NCBI GenBank assembly: GCA_023374045.1
Contig: CM041783.1
Span: 119,723,503 to 119,787,502 of the forward strand
Length of the DNA stretch: 64,000 nt
Direction of reading: 5' to 3'
Source: Limonium bicolor
Lineage: Eukaryota; Streptophyta; Magnoliopsida; Caryophyllales; Plumbaginaceae
In this document: piece after piece, positions 34,978 to 46,560 of the stretch
How the letters are laid out: each line of letters opens with the position of its first letter
Numbering within the stretch: the first letter of the stretch is position 1
Program-made: the position numbers and the translations under genes
Notes under the pieces: generated by a model
Seen by the model: only the letters and a program-made list of their open reading frames with translations
The model's database searches: none
What the model was told of the DNA's origin: nothing

Positions 34978-37243
34978 ATTATAGAGTAAGAGATTTTGTA
35001 GGAAATTTGTGAAATGGTCAAGAAGGTTTTTGGTGAGTGATCTAAGGAGTTAAGTGGATGTCTTAAGGTGTGGTTGAAGTGCCCAAGTGAGGTTAGAACA
35101 TACTAGGATGTGCAAGGTGATGTTTGGAGTCAAATATGCATTTTTAAACAAGGGTCTGGAGCAGACCGACCTTGGGGACCGGACCTGCAAGGTCGGTTGA
35201 GCCCAGTTTTCCCAGCCAAAAGACTGTCTGGAATGGACCGACCTTGGGGACCGGACTTGCAAGGTCGGTCAGGCTTAAGTTTTGTATACGGAATAGGTCT
35301 CTGGAATGGACCGACCTTGTGGACCAAATTTGTAAGGTCGGTCGGAGTAGAATTTTCTGACGGTATATGTTCCTGGAATGGACCGACCTTGGGACCGGAC
35401 TTACCAAGGTCGGTCGTAGTGTAAATTTTCAAACCCTGATGTTACTGGAATGGACCGACCTTGTGTAAGGTCGGTCGACCCAAAAACTTGTAAAAAAAAA
35501 CAATCAAGGTGTGGCTTAAGTAGTTAGCCCTAGGGGGTATAATGAAGGTAATCAAGGGTAAGTTTAAGCAATAAAACATGTCATATAATCATGTAGAATG
35601 CTTAGTAAACCGTGAGTTAAATAAGTTAATTAACCGACATTATTAATCATGTTTAGGAACTACGTTTGGCGGGACTCGTACGCAGCAGGGACCAAGGTAT
35701 GGTTTTCTTGCAACTTGTGTCCTACCGGATTACACCGGCTTGTATGCCAATGTGCTTTTCTGAATGTTTGCCACCTTTTAAGATAAAATCATGTGATGAG
35801 TTTATAGTTGTTTAATTATTGTGGCTTGCGTAGTTCTGATACCATTTAGCTTTAATTATGTGCTAAACTTAACTAACCGACTCTAGGATTACATAATAGA
35901 TCGGTATTCGGAATTAACGACCCAAACCATGGGAACGTTCTAACCACGGCTATGCGTGAGTTAGTTATGTGTTGTTTGTGCATGTGAGTATGTTCACTAC
36001 CCTTGTGTGCGACTAACTAGACCTAACCACCTATTTGTGGATTAATGTACTAAGTCCAATAATGAGACTTCTAACAAGTGCTAACCGGGGAGTGAGGAGT
36101 CCGGTCGTTCCGGCCATGCGTGTGAGTATGGGGGTTGTTGTCATATCAGGTTCGATCCTCTCCGTATGTTATGGTTGTTTTCCTTTTTGGTTCTCAACCT
36201 TCCCTTTAGCTTATCCAAGGCTATTTACTGACTCACGTCGGGCCCAGGGGCATACTATGTTTGTTCGGTGTGCTTGGATTACTATATCTAACGCACCTTG
36301 AGATTAAGTTATCCGTTCATCTAACAGGACGGTAACGAGTTATGTAACGAGCTTATCATGAGTTTGGTAGCATCCTCTAGGCTCTACAAGTGAACTAACT
36401 ATGTTTGGGTCGGTTCCTAAAGAGAACCGTTCCCGTGTTATGTGTTATTGTTGTACTGCAATTCTTATTGCGATGTTATGTTGTATGTACGTTGAAATGT
36501 GAAAGGAGTTGTTATGTGGAGTATGTGGATCATGGATATGAATCCAGGTTATTATAAGACGAATTTGAGTATAACCCGACTAGTGGGTGGTGTTGTCTAT
36601 TAAGGAAATAGCTCCATTAGAGGAGAAACCCTCTAGGTTTAAAGAACACAATGAGTGATTTATCATGTATAGAAGTGTTGATTGACTTGTTGAACCCCGT
36701 TGTTGTGGGTATGGAATGTGTTGTGTGTTTATAGTTTCCATGCATGATTTGAATATAATCAACCGCATGTTTAGATGACAAATAGCTGTGCGTGGCACGG
36801 TAGCATGCGGGCTGCATGATTACCATACCAGCAAAGGTGCTGAGCCCCTAGGGGGCCACCCTTTCTTTTCTTTCCTATTTCAGGTACATGGAGCTGGAAG
36901 CCGTTCGAGAGTAGGACGGGGTAGTTGTATGTACATGGGTAGCCATTTAAATTGTGTATGTATTGTAGGTGTAGTAAGACCTAATTTTTTGTCGGCACTA
37001 GTTTGTAAATACTCGGTACAGTTGGAATGTATATGTATATTGGTTGTTGTAAATGGGAAGAGATTGTAACGTGTAGTTGCTCGGGAATCTGGTCCATCAG
37101 ACCGATACAATATATATGTATTAGCCTTGTCAGCCATGTGGGTGGCTAACGGCGTATAACACCATTGAGTTGGATAATGTAATGAGTGAAGTTTTTCCAC
37201 TGCAATATGTTGTTAATTGTATGGTCGTAGTTGGGGTGTTACA
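34978..37243 (+). repeat. TE5 LTR, 3' portion (plus orientation)
   Basis: Ends GGGGTGTTACA at 37243. It shares with the TE2 LTR the GTTAGCCAC-type hairpin (37129-37150) and the GAGCCCCTAGGGGG...TTTCAGGTAC module (36839-36887), and with TE4 the GACCGACCTTG hairpin array (35164-35480). No start TGAAATACC was found, and the left side is cut by TE3. No primer binding site follows, so this is a solo or 3' LTR. The open frames on both strands at 35110-35432 arise from the palindromic array. Confidence 0.65.
35164..35480. repeat. GACCGACCTTG/CAAGGTCGGTC hairpin array in TE5
   Basis: Five units with about 70-bp period. Each has an 11-bp stem GACCGACCTTG/CAAGGTCGGTC and usually a GGACCGGACTTG loop. 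Units are linked by a TGGAATG word and otherwise different spacers. Confidence 0.85.
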
Positions 37244-37422
37244 AAATGTAAAGTGTAGTACTCGGTAATCTAGTCCATCAGACCGGTACGTTGTGTATGT
37301 ATTAGCCTTGTTAGCCACGTGGGTGGCTAACGGCGTGTAGCACCCAAGGTTTAAGTCATGTGTTGAGTTTTAATTCCGCTGCAACCGTTGTCAAGTATCG
37401 TTTATGTAGTTGGGGTGTTACA
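37244..37422 (+). repeat. Terminal fragment of a second TE5-like LTR
   Basis: Repeats the last about 170 bp of the LTR plan (GACCGGTACG, hairpin 37310-37331, GTTGGGGTGTTACA) with many differences from 37080-37243. TE5 therefore seems to have inserted into, or recombined with, a related LTR. Confidence 0.55.
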
Positions 37423-39619
37423 TATATACATGTCCATTATTTGTGTATTTGTTATAACTCAACCTTTCACGTATATATACACATATTTGTTATGCATTAT
37501 AAGCTCACATGATCACATACATATATAAATGCCGCTGTTACCCCGTGCATATCACTCTGGTTAACCATGCTTATAATGTTATGAATTCCTTTTGCGGTTA
37601 AGTTACCTGGTTCCTATGTCCTCTTCACGGCATGTTCGAGTGTCGCCTGTTTTTGTTCACGAAAAGCTAGAGCACACTGACACAAGGTCGACGAGTCCCC
37701 CGCCCTTCTACGTAGTATCCTCATACTGGTTTCAAATCGACAGTGAGGCTGGGATGGGGCTAGTTGCATACGTAACAAAACAGGAGGGAAGTATCAATAT
37801 GAAGTTGCTCTCAGACGCAAGCAAGGCGAGGGAAAAAGAAGCGTGACACATGTCTGTTTTCTTACCTAGAAGTACCAAGCATGAAGCTCTCCAGTACATG
37901 CGCTTCTGGCTGCGTCTTGTAGCTTCCAAGAGTGAGGTGTAGGCCTTGCAAATATGTAAGATGGTGAGCAGGAGAGGAGGTGTCTATGTATGTTCAGAAG
38001 GAGAACGAGGCAAAGCAGCATCATGTTACCGTATTTCTACCTCTGTTTAGTTCCTCTACTTCTGTTTGCCACCGACTGTATGTCAGGAAGAGGCTAGGCC
38101 TTGGGTGAGGGAGAAGAAACCACTATACTGCTACTAGACGCATGGAACGTGGACCGGAAGGCGGTGCCTTACTTGCCCAGAAAAGGGGAAATTAATACCG
38201 AGCCTGCATGGAGTTGTGCTGCGCTTAACGTGACCAGGTGGTTGCTTGCTTCCCAGTAGCCGCTTGTGACCGTGAGTGACTAGAATTGGTGGCTTCTGTC
38301 TTCGGTTTCTTCTCTCTGTTTCAGTTCACGGATTGCTGTGTTTTTTATTTTATGTGCTCCGGTTACCATCTACGCAAGGGACAAGGTAAGAGTAGTTGGT
38401 GTACTTGTCTTGCTGGAGTTCGGGAACAGAAACGGGAAGAAGAATGTGCCTATTACATGTGATGGAGTGGGAATGTAAGGAAAGAGCAATGTGATAGAGC
38501 AGGACGTTTCCAGTCGTTGTTGGGAAGGAATCCAAGGAAGTTAGTGCCAATATGAAAAGAAGGGAAGTTACTGATATGGCAATACAGTGGGATACCCTTG
38601 TCGGTGTTCATTTCTTTCTGAAATGTGTGCGCGAAAGAGAAGGGAGGAAGAGAACACGATCAACTCTGTTGCTGTTTTGCGTTTCAATCCCACTGTTGCA
38701 CTTGATGCAACTGATGGAGACCGCTTCGGTTGGGGGGAAAAGATGATGAAAAGAAGTGAAAGCTGGTATCTTGTGGTGTGTGTTCATTGCTGTCGACTGG
38801 TACACAGTAGAAGGATGAGGGAGTTGGTGGTGTGGACAGATCAGAACAGAAAAACAAAACATGGTGGAATGAAGAACTGTTATCGGTTGTGGAGAGGGGA
38901 AGTATGAGAGCGTTAGTTGTAGCATGCCTCGATCAGGCAGGGGGACCACGTTGTACTCTATTGTTAATTTACCTTGGGCAGTATCGACAACCAAGAGGAG
39001 ATTGTTGTTGCCCGCTGCAACCAAGTGAATGCATGGGTCTCCTTCCCTTTTTTTTGTATCCAGAGTGTGCGCTCGTGACAGAGTAAGGAAGAATTGTCGC
39101 TGGAATTTTTTTTGGAACCGATGGGAATTGTTGTGCTGTTCGAGACTTGCACCGAGTAGGAGAACATGTTTGTTTCAGTGGTAATTGGGAATTGAAGTGG
39201 ACTTCCCTGCATGCGATACGAACCAGAGGGAGAGAAGAGGCATCACCACCGTTGTAGTTTTGAACCCGAGGAGAGCAGGTAAGGTGGGATTGGAATTGGC
39301 AACATGTGCATGAGTTGAGCACATCAGGGCTTTGTACAGATAAAAGAAAAATAAAACAAGGAGAAATGGTGTTGCTGTTCGAGAGTTTAGGCATGTGCTG
39401 ATCATGAAGGAGAAAACAGCATCCACGTGCTGTATAATTTTTGTAGTCACATTAGTAGTTTCATATATCTAGAGGTGTAATCTTGTTACTGAATACGAGC
39501 ACAACTCAACCGGTTAAGGCATTCAGGAAAGGTATGAAAGGTACCGGGTTTGAATCTCGGCATGAGCACATTTCATTCCTTTTGTATAAATAAATTTATA
39601 TGCATATTTTTGTACAAGT

Positions 39620-39663
<44 letters not shown>

Positions 39664-40062
39664 GCGACTATTTTATTTTGTCGCATTATTAATTATATAT
39701 ATGTGACAATTTAATTTTGTCACGCTGTTACTTATATCTATATATACGACTATTTTATTTTACCCCGTTGTTACTTATATATATATAGCGTTGTAATATT
39801 GTAACGTTATGTATATGTATATTCATATACATATATATATGTACGCGTGCGCGACCGTATTAATATGTCACGTTGTTATGTTCATACAGTTTATTGGGCG
39901 CACTAGGGTATTTATTTATTTTTCTTTGTACTGATATATACATGCGGTATAAGTATCTGTTTGGATCTATATTGTAAATACCATAATGTTTCATGGTAAT
40001 CCTTGCACATAATTTAATTTAAACTTCATTAATTTAAAGTGGTAATTACTCGGGGTATTTCA
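37423..40062 (-). repeat. TE8 LTR fragment (minus orientation)
   Basis: Ends CGGGGTATTTCA at 40062 like the other minus-strand LTRs. Its other terminus was not found. The 37600-39470 part is less AT-rich and holds several frames of 60-140 codons on both strands with no recognised domain. These are probably leader-like LTR sequence. A long (TA)n runs at 39624-39661. Confidence 0.45.
39497..39567 (+). other. tRNA-like segment (possible SINE head or tRNA relic)
   Basis: Contains an A-box-like ACTCAACCGGTTAAGGC and, about 30 bases on, a B-box-like GGTTTGAATCT, the internal RNA polymerase III promoter pattern. Acceptor-stem pairing is poor, so a functional tRNA is unlikely. An intact SINE tail was not seen. 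Confidence 0.35.
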
Positions 40063-40341
40063 AAGTGCACCACGCACTAAGTATTGACCGTAGATACATA
40101 TTGACAGTAAATCAATCAGTGAAAACAAGGAAGCAATAGGAAGTGTGTTACACACGTATATGAACCAGAATCCATGGACCTTATGGTCAACATGACAGTT
40201 TAAACCATGCATTAGATAATATTGGCAACAAACAAGATGGTAAATCACCTTCACCCATACTTACGGGATTCAAATATAAAAGCATACTAATGCACTAGAG
40301 AACATGTCAGAGAATGCATAGACTCTTGGGGGTCATACCCC
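40063..40341 (-). mobile_element. Internal fragment of a TE2-like element
   Basis: Contains ACATGTCAGAGAATGCATAG, close to ACATGTCAGAGCATGTATAG at 13198-13217 in TE2. No polypurine tract separates it from the TE8 LTR end. Non-coding. Confidence 0.35.
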
Positions 40342-42041
40342 TGTAACACCCCAACCGCTAATCCTTCCATTATCCTCTAATCATACTTGTAATTATCTTA
40401 CTCGTAGCGGAATACTTACTTACTTACTTACTTACTCCCGGCGGGTGATACAACGCCGTTAGCCATCCGAGACTAACCAGGCTACTAATACTTAGAGTAA
40501 CGGTCTGACGATAGAATGTACCGAATACATAATACTTACTTTACAGCGCCAAATACTTACTTACATTTGATTACCGAGTATCCAAAATATATGAATTACA
40601 TTCCAAGACTATTTCCCAAAAATTAAGAGTTTATACATCTACTCCTTTCTATCCAATCCTAATTCATTATCCAAAAGGTGTACCACATGGTACACCGGCT
40701 ACTCAAAAAGGCCTTAGCCGTGTACAACTCGGTACACCATCCAAATCTACTAACTATCCCAAAAAGAATTTAGCCCTGTCCTTACTCTAACATCACGCCT
40801 CGCGGGTACCTGTAGAATAAAAACATTCACCCTAGGGGGTTAGCTACGCTGAATATGATAACCGCATACCCCGCATACTAGCGAGGGTACGCCAACTATT
40901 TGGTCGAATACATGCGGTTCGTTTCATTCATTCATACATACATGCTCAACACAATACAATATATTCATTTCACAAGGCATACATACATTCAATACATGCA
41001 AGAAAGACATTACAAGTCAACTGTTCATACTTACTAGATACTCACCGCAATACAGAGATACACTTCTCCAATTCATACAAAGGTCTTGTTAGCTTCATTA
41101 CACACCCGGGTTAATCGGGTGTTCAATACTCTTTACTCAAGGTCAATGACTTACAATAGTCAAGACCGATACACATACAATACTTACTTCTTACTTACTT
41201 TACTCAAGTTAAGTCGGTATGACCTCCGGGCAGGGATTACTACATCCCACCACCGGGCTTTAGGGTGGCCCACTAATCCAGGATGCTACCCATTCAAGGG
41301 ATTTGGTGCATGGAAAAGATTACAGCCAGGATTCGGATCCAACCTCTTGTGTTTCCTTATCCTCAAGTGTGGCCGAAACTATATCGGACATCTACTCATT
41401 CCATTTTTCTCATTACACAAGTTAGGAGTTAGATGGTTAGGAATTAGTAGAAGTCATTACTTCCATACCATACATCAATACATTACTCAAGTACACATTA
41501 CTTACACATACTCTTCATTCTCATTCATACATTTCATGAATTATACAAACTAATTGTTCAAGAAGATACAACAAGAACAATATAGCTCAAACACAATTAA
41601 GTGCGATAAAAGTCCGATTCGTGTATTTATCTTAATGGTGATCACATAAGCACACAGATCGGGGTAACCAAGTTAGGATACAGGGCATGAAGAAATCATA
41701 CCGTTCACCGTCATATTCGCACTACCGGATTCCTTCAACGTTCAACTATTGATTCTTATACATACATGAACTTGTATGATCAATGGTCTGTTGTTGATCC
41801 AACTTATTCTTTCATTAATACTCTTACTGTATACTTACTACTCCTTTACATTCATACTTGATTATTAAACCCATTCTTTCCTCATTACCTCTTATTCTTG
41901 TTTTCTTACTCATGTACTTACTTTCTTACCTTTACTACTTCATTTATAGTGTACTACTACATATATATGCACATGTGTATATAGGCATATATATATACAT
42001 ATGATTACTATAAAAATATATGTTTTTTTTTGTTTTTCCTC

Positions 42042-42430
42042 GACCGACCTTACCCAGGGTCGGACGAAGTCAGTAAGTTTCGTTAAGGCAAAATTCCAGG
42101 CTCGACGTACCTTGCAAGTCCGGTCCCAAGGTCGGTCCATTCCAGTGAGTTACTTACGTGAAAATTTCAGGCCCGACCGACCTTGCAAGTCCGGTCCCAA
42201 GGTCGGTCTGTTCCAGTATGTTCTGGGTTCGAGTTTTCTGGACTCGACCGACCTTGCCCAAGTTCGGTCCCCAAGGTCAGTCCATTCCAGTAGACCTCTG
42301 GCCTTCACAATTTACGACTCGACCGACCTTGTAAGTTCGGTCCCCAAGGTCGGTCGAAGTCAGAAGACTTCCCGTCTGTGTATTTTTAAGGCGCGACCGA
42401 CCTTGCGGGTTCGTTCCCAAGGTCGATCTG
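42042..42430. repeat. GACCGACCTTG hairpin array in TE4 3' LTR
   Basis: About six units with a period near 65 bp and pairing GACCGACCTTG/CAAGGTCGGTC, the same family as in TE5 but in opposite orientation. The sister LTR copy is at 51927-52330. Confidence 0.85.
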
Positions 42431-43443
42431 GCCCAGTACTTCAGTTTTAAAATCTGTTTCTTAGTGTTTTACTTTCCCATTGCTTCCCCAATCTTTACCA
42501 ATACTTCCCCACATGTTTACCACTCATTTAGATCCTCTCAATCACCTTAATTCATCCACAAAGCTTGCTACTCAATTTCTACTCAACATACAAAAATTTT
42601 CCTCATTTCATTTCAGCACTTGCAATAGTTTTTTACTCCTCTAATGCTACAGATTTTTAAACTCTCTTCTACCTCTCATTACCTCCTCAACTAATGCCCC
42701 TCCTAGCATTCAATATACATTACTTTACATCCTAGCTCCATCCCATTAACAAGCTCCTTTCCAAATATGTTTCAAGACACTAAACTACTCATTTTAACTC
42801 TCCAAATGCACCTAGTCCTACCTAGGTTAGTTCCTCTTCTTAAACCATTAAGTCCACAACTTCTTAGATAAAATTTGACATAGTCTCCCCTATAATTCTT
42901 ACTTTGCTCACACACTATTTCAGCCCACAATTTCTCATTCTCACAACCTGTTTATCCAATGCATTATACTCACATAATAACTCCACAACAGCACAATGAA
43001 ATTCCTGCACATACACATTCACTACCCGAGGTTTTTCCCAAGCTTTAAACATCTTTTAAAAGGCTTCAAAACTGTTTTATTCTCTTCTCTAATACATTAC
43101 TACATTACTACTACTCATACTACATACACTACTCATTTTTAGATACTTAAAGTCTGTTACAATGCAATACACAAACTAACCCAAGGTAAGAGTATTTACC
43201 TTGTCTTGCTAGTTTTTCTTTCTTTCCTTTCCTTCTCTTCTTTTCCTCTTTCCTTCTTCTCTTGTTCTCGGATTTTGTTCAAGAAGTGGCAATGCTACAG
43301 CAAGCCATACATACTCATACTAGTTTAGCACCTTAACCTTAACTAACCCTAGAATTTAGATGTTTTAGGGTTTAGGAAAGAGTATTACATTCTGACCAAT
43401 GAATGAAGTTCTTGACTAGCAAGAGAGTAGGATTCCTAGCCTA

Positions 43444-43943
43444 NNNNNNNNNNNNNNNNNNNNNNNNNNNNNNNNNNNNNNNNNNNNNNNNNNNNNNNNN
43501 NNNNNNNNNNNNNNNNNNNNNNNNNNNNNNNNNNNNNNNNNNNNNNNNNNNNNNNNNNNNNNNNNNNNNNNNNNNNNNNNNNNNNNNNNNNNNNNNNNNN
43601 NNNNNNNNNNNNNNNNNNNNNNNNNNNNNNNNNNNNNNNNNNNNNNNNNNNNNNNNNNNNNNNNNNNNNNNNNNNNNNNNNNNNNNNNNNNNNNNNNNNN
43701 NNNNNNNNNNNNNNNNNNNNNNNNNNNNNNNNNNNNNNNNNNNNNNNNNNNNNNNNNNNNNNNNNNNNNNNNNNNNNNNNNNNNNNNNNNNNNNNNNNNN
43801 NNNNNNNNNNNNNNNNNNNNNNNNNNNNNNNNNNNNNNNNNNNNNNNNNNNNNNNNNNNNNNNNNNNNNNNNNNNNNNNNNNNNNNNNNNNNNNNNNNNN
43901 NNNNNNNNNNNNNNNNNNNNNNNNNNNNNNNNNNNNNNNNNNN
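43444..43943. other. Assembly gap (500 N)
   Basis: Lies in the TE4 3' LTR. In the sister LTR the two flanks (TAGGATTCCTAGCC and ATGGAGAAGCC, about 53325-53345) are practically adjacent, so the gap may have a true length near zero. Confidence 0.98.
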
Positions 43944-44855
43944 ATGGAGAAGCCAAAATCGGCTGGAGCATGAAGAGCAAGGCATTCAAAAACTGAAAAT
44001 CCTTATAATGCCAATGAGAGCTAGAAATGAAGGATTTTCGAAATTCTTTTTACCTCAAAGTAAAAAGGAGGTGAAGGTGCTTCTAATGGTGGACTCAAAT
44101 CTTCAAATGACCTTCACCCATAAAAACGAAAATGAAGCTTTTAGATTTTTGAAAGAAGGAAAGTGTTCTCCTTTGCAAGGGGATTCCAATGGTACTAATT
44201 TTGTAATTTTTGGAGAAGGATTTAGGGGTTAACAAGAGGAGAGAAGGTGGAAGTTGAGTGAGCTCCTTCATTTCTCCATGGCTGTCACAGGAGGAAGAAG
44301 AAAATTCAGAGGAGGAGGGAGCTGGGTGCGTGAGAGAGAGGTAAGGATAGGGGAGAGAGTGAGTTTTGCTTTTTACTTATTTTTCTTGTCTTTTAGTAAA
44401 TAAGAGAGAGTTAAGTGAGTGTGAGAGAGGAGGGAAAAATCGGTCTCCTATACCCACCTCTACAGATTTTTAATTTTTATTTGCAAGGTGGACACACTAA
44501 GTTTGTTTATTTACATTCTCACCCCATAACTTCTCGGTTGTTACAGTTTTTACTAACCGGAACCCGTTTTCCGGAATTTTCTCGTTTAATTAATTTTATT
44601 GGTTCCCAACCTTTATTACTGTTTGTTAATGACTATTTGGTTGACCAAAATCGTTACGAGTCTATTTGACTCGCTTAAAGTCGCGTTTTCCCGGTTTCCT
44701 CGAAAAACGTGCTTTAAGTTTCGTTTATGCTTTTAACCCATTTTAAAGGTCCGTTTTCTTCAGGATTTGCTCCCTCATGTTTATTTAAGTGTAATTAAGC
44801 CTTTAAAATTTTAATTAGCCTAATTAATCACTATTTTTAATTACGGGGTATTTCA

Positions 44856-44890
44856 ATCTACCCCCCTTAAGGAACTTTGCCCTCAAAGTT
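44856..44890 (-). promoter_or_regulatory. TE4 polypurine tract and stem-loop
   Basis: The complement reads CCTTAAGGGGGGTAGAT next to the LTR, preceded by stem AACTTT/AAAGTT with loop GAGGGC. Confidence 0.85.
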
Positions 44891-45290
44891 GCTCAAGGTT
44901 TACGGTTTACTATTCCACCCATTTGGCAAGCCAATTGCCACAATGAACTTTACTACCACCTTACAAGGTGTTCACAATTCTTGCACTACAAGCATACACA
45001 ATTCAAATACCATACAATATACTCAATTCACATACCAAACACAATGCACAATTCAATTCACACATTCCTCAATATATTTCACAATACCATTCACCATACT
45101 CTTCACATTTCCATTCATGTCATATACCGTACAACACATATGCATTACTCATTACACATATACCATACACATACCATACTCATTTTACTACATACTGGAT
45201 ACTACTAGCAGTACTTTGTGCCAATAAAATACAATTACAATACATACATACTACGCAATGCTACCCGAAGCAATGCAAAAGCAAAAAGGC
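44891..45290 (-). other. TE4 non-coding segment between the two polypurine tracts
   Basis: About 400 bp of CA/AT-rich sequence with ACATAC-type words and no gene. Plus-strand frames here are low-complexity and overlap each other. Confidence 0.6.
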
Positions 45291-45324
45291 TCTACCCCCC
45301 TTAAAAGGGGTACGCCCCGTACCC
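45291..45324 (-). promoter_or_regulatory. Second polypurine-tract-like module after the integrase stop
   Basis: The complement reads CTTTTAAGGGGGGTAGAGC, preceded by stem GGGTAC/GTACCC with loop GGGGC. It lies 26 bases downstream of the pol stop. Confidence 0.65.
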
Positions 45325-45349
45325 TCCGTACTATACGGATACTAGACAT

Positions 45350-45928
45350 CTAGTCTACAAATAGATTTGGGTACTTCGCCTTCATGGCGTCCTCTAATTC
45401 CCAAGTCGCTTCCTCGACATCGTGGTTAGACCACAAGACCTTCACCATTCGTACAGATTTATGGCGAGTGTCTCTTGTCTTTATATCAAGGATTCGTAGT
45501 GGAGTCTCGACATATCTCATTGTCGGCTCAAGGGATAAATGTTCGGGTTCTAATACATGAGAGAGATCGGCTATGTATTTCTTGAGTTGTGATACATGAA
45601 AGACATCATGAACACGCCCCAATTCTTCAGGCAATGCTAGCCTATAAGCTACGGCTCCAATCCTCTCGGTAATGGTATACGGGCCTACAAATTTTGGGCT
45701 CAGCTTGCCCTTCTGGCCAAATCGAAAGATGCCCTTCATAGGTGAGACACGCAAGAACACTTGGTCACCCACGGCGAACTCAAGGTCGCGTCGTCGCACA
45801 TCCGCATAGGATTTCTGTCTATCTTGGGCTGCTTTCATATTTGCTCGGATTTGTTGTACCTCAACTTGTACTTGTTCCAGATACTCTGGTCCTATGATGA
45901 CCGCTTCACTTGACTCATCCCAACACAA
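45350..45928 (-). CDS. Integrase C-terminus with chromodomain (TE4 pol, 3' open segment)
   Basis: A 192-codon open segment ending at the natural pol stop. It begins in the linker after the integrase core (QIRANMKAAQDRQKSYADVR), then has the small barrel with VGDQVFLRVSPMKG and the GPF/Y-like KLSPKFVGPYTI, followed by RVHDVFHVSQLKKYI. The last 60 residues form a chromodomain-like fold segment (PLRILDIK, VKVLWSNHDVEEATWELE, KYPNLF). Such chromodomains direct chromovirus integration toward particular chromatin. Tekay/Del-type chromodomains typically lack a full aromatic cage. The segment is open, but its link to the core is broken, so it is not a stand-alone protein. The family call is based on recalled motifs. 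Confidence 0.88.
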   Translation of the reverse strand: MCWDESSEAVIIGPEYLEQVQVEVQQIRANMKAAQDRQKSYADVRRRDLEFAVGDQVFLRVSPMKGIFRFGQKGKLSPKFVGPYTITERIGAVAYRLALPEELGRVHDVFHVSQLKKYIADLSHVLEPEHLSLEPTMRYVETPLRILDIKTRDTRHKSVRMVKVLWSNHDVEEATWELEDAMKAKYPNLFVD

Positions 45929-46560
45929 CGGGGTACGGCAAGTCTACCATACAAGGCTTGGAATGGCAACATCTTAATCGAAGCATGATAGCTATTGTTA
46001 TGAAAACTCGATAAGATGAAGCTTATCAATCCAGCTCCCCTGGAAGTCTAAGGCACATGCTCTAAGCATATCCTCTAGTGTCTAGATGGTCCTTTCTGTC
46101 TAACCGTCGGTCTATGGGTGGAAGGCGGTGCTAAGCTTCAACTCAGTACGAAGTGCTTCCCGTGTTGCTCTCTAGTATCTCGAAAGAAATCTGGTGTCGC
46201 GGTCAGATACTATGGTTTTCAGGACTCCGTGGTGTCGGATGATCTCCTTGTCGAATAGCTCCGCGAGCTTCGCCACCTTCCAGGTGTCCTTCATCGGTAT
46301 GAATCGGGCAACCTTGGTGAGACGATCGACTACTACCTAGATCATGTTGAGTCCTCCCCTAGCAGGTGGGAGTCCAACAACAAAATCCATAGAGATATCA
46401 TGGAATTTCCACTCCGGAATGGGCATGGATTGCACCATTCCTCCCGGTCTTCGGTGCTCAAACTTCACCTTCTGGCATGTGAGACACCTCAGAACATACT
46501 CAGTCACGTCTGATTTCATTCCTGACCACCAGAAGTACCTTTTCATGTATTTTTACATTT
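45929..46560 (-). pseudogene. Integrase zinc finger and catalytic core, broken
   Basis: The open part at 46546-46337 shows KRYFWWSGMK, the CLTCQKVK half of the HHCC zinc finger, and the start of the core (SMDFVVGLPPARGG, which carries the first catalytic Asp). Downstream the core can still be followed in fragments, for example VSDRDTRFLS and a DGQTERT-like stretch, but stop codons interrupt it, beginning directly after LNMI. Substitution-type TAG stops as well as shifts are present, so this is decay and not just assembly error. Confidence 0.8.

Larger units (their letters stand above)
40342..44855 (-). repeat. TE4 3' LTR (with 500-N gap)
   Basis: TGTAACACCCC...GGGGTATTTCA. It aligns with 51000-54251 from 41115 onward, with a few per cent at most of substitutions by eye. 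It includes the hairpin array (42042-42430) and the CAG-GTAC module near 40805-40845. Confidence 0.9.

Noticed and set aside
35110..35432. Overlapping open frames of 60-104 codons on both strands
   Set aside because: They are produced by the palindromic GACCGACC hairpin array, so both strands read alike. No domain and no conservation between units.
38608..39450. Several frames of 80-141 codons on both strands (38587-38907, 38608-39024, 38969-39394)
   Set aside because: They overlap each other, have no recognisable motif and lie in the TE8 LTR fragment. Treated as LTR leader-like sequence.
41086..41553. 155-codon plus frame in the TE4 3' LTR (also near 50977-51437 in the other LTR)
   Set aside because: It is antisense to the element, low in complexity, and differs by frameshifts between the two LTRs. 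No domain.
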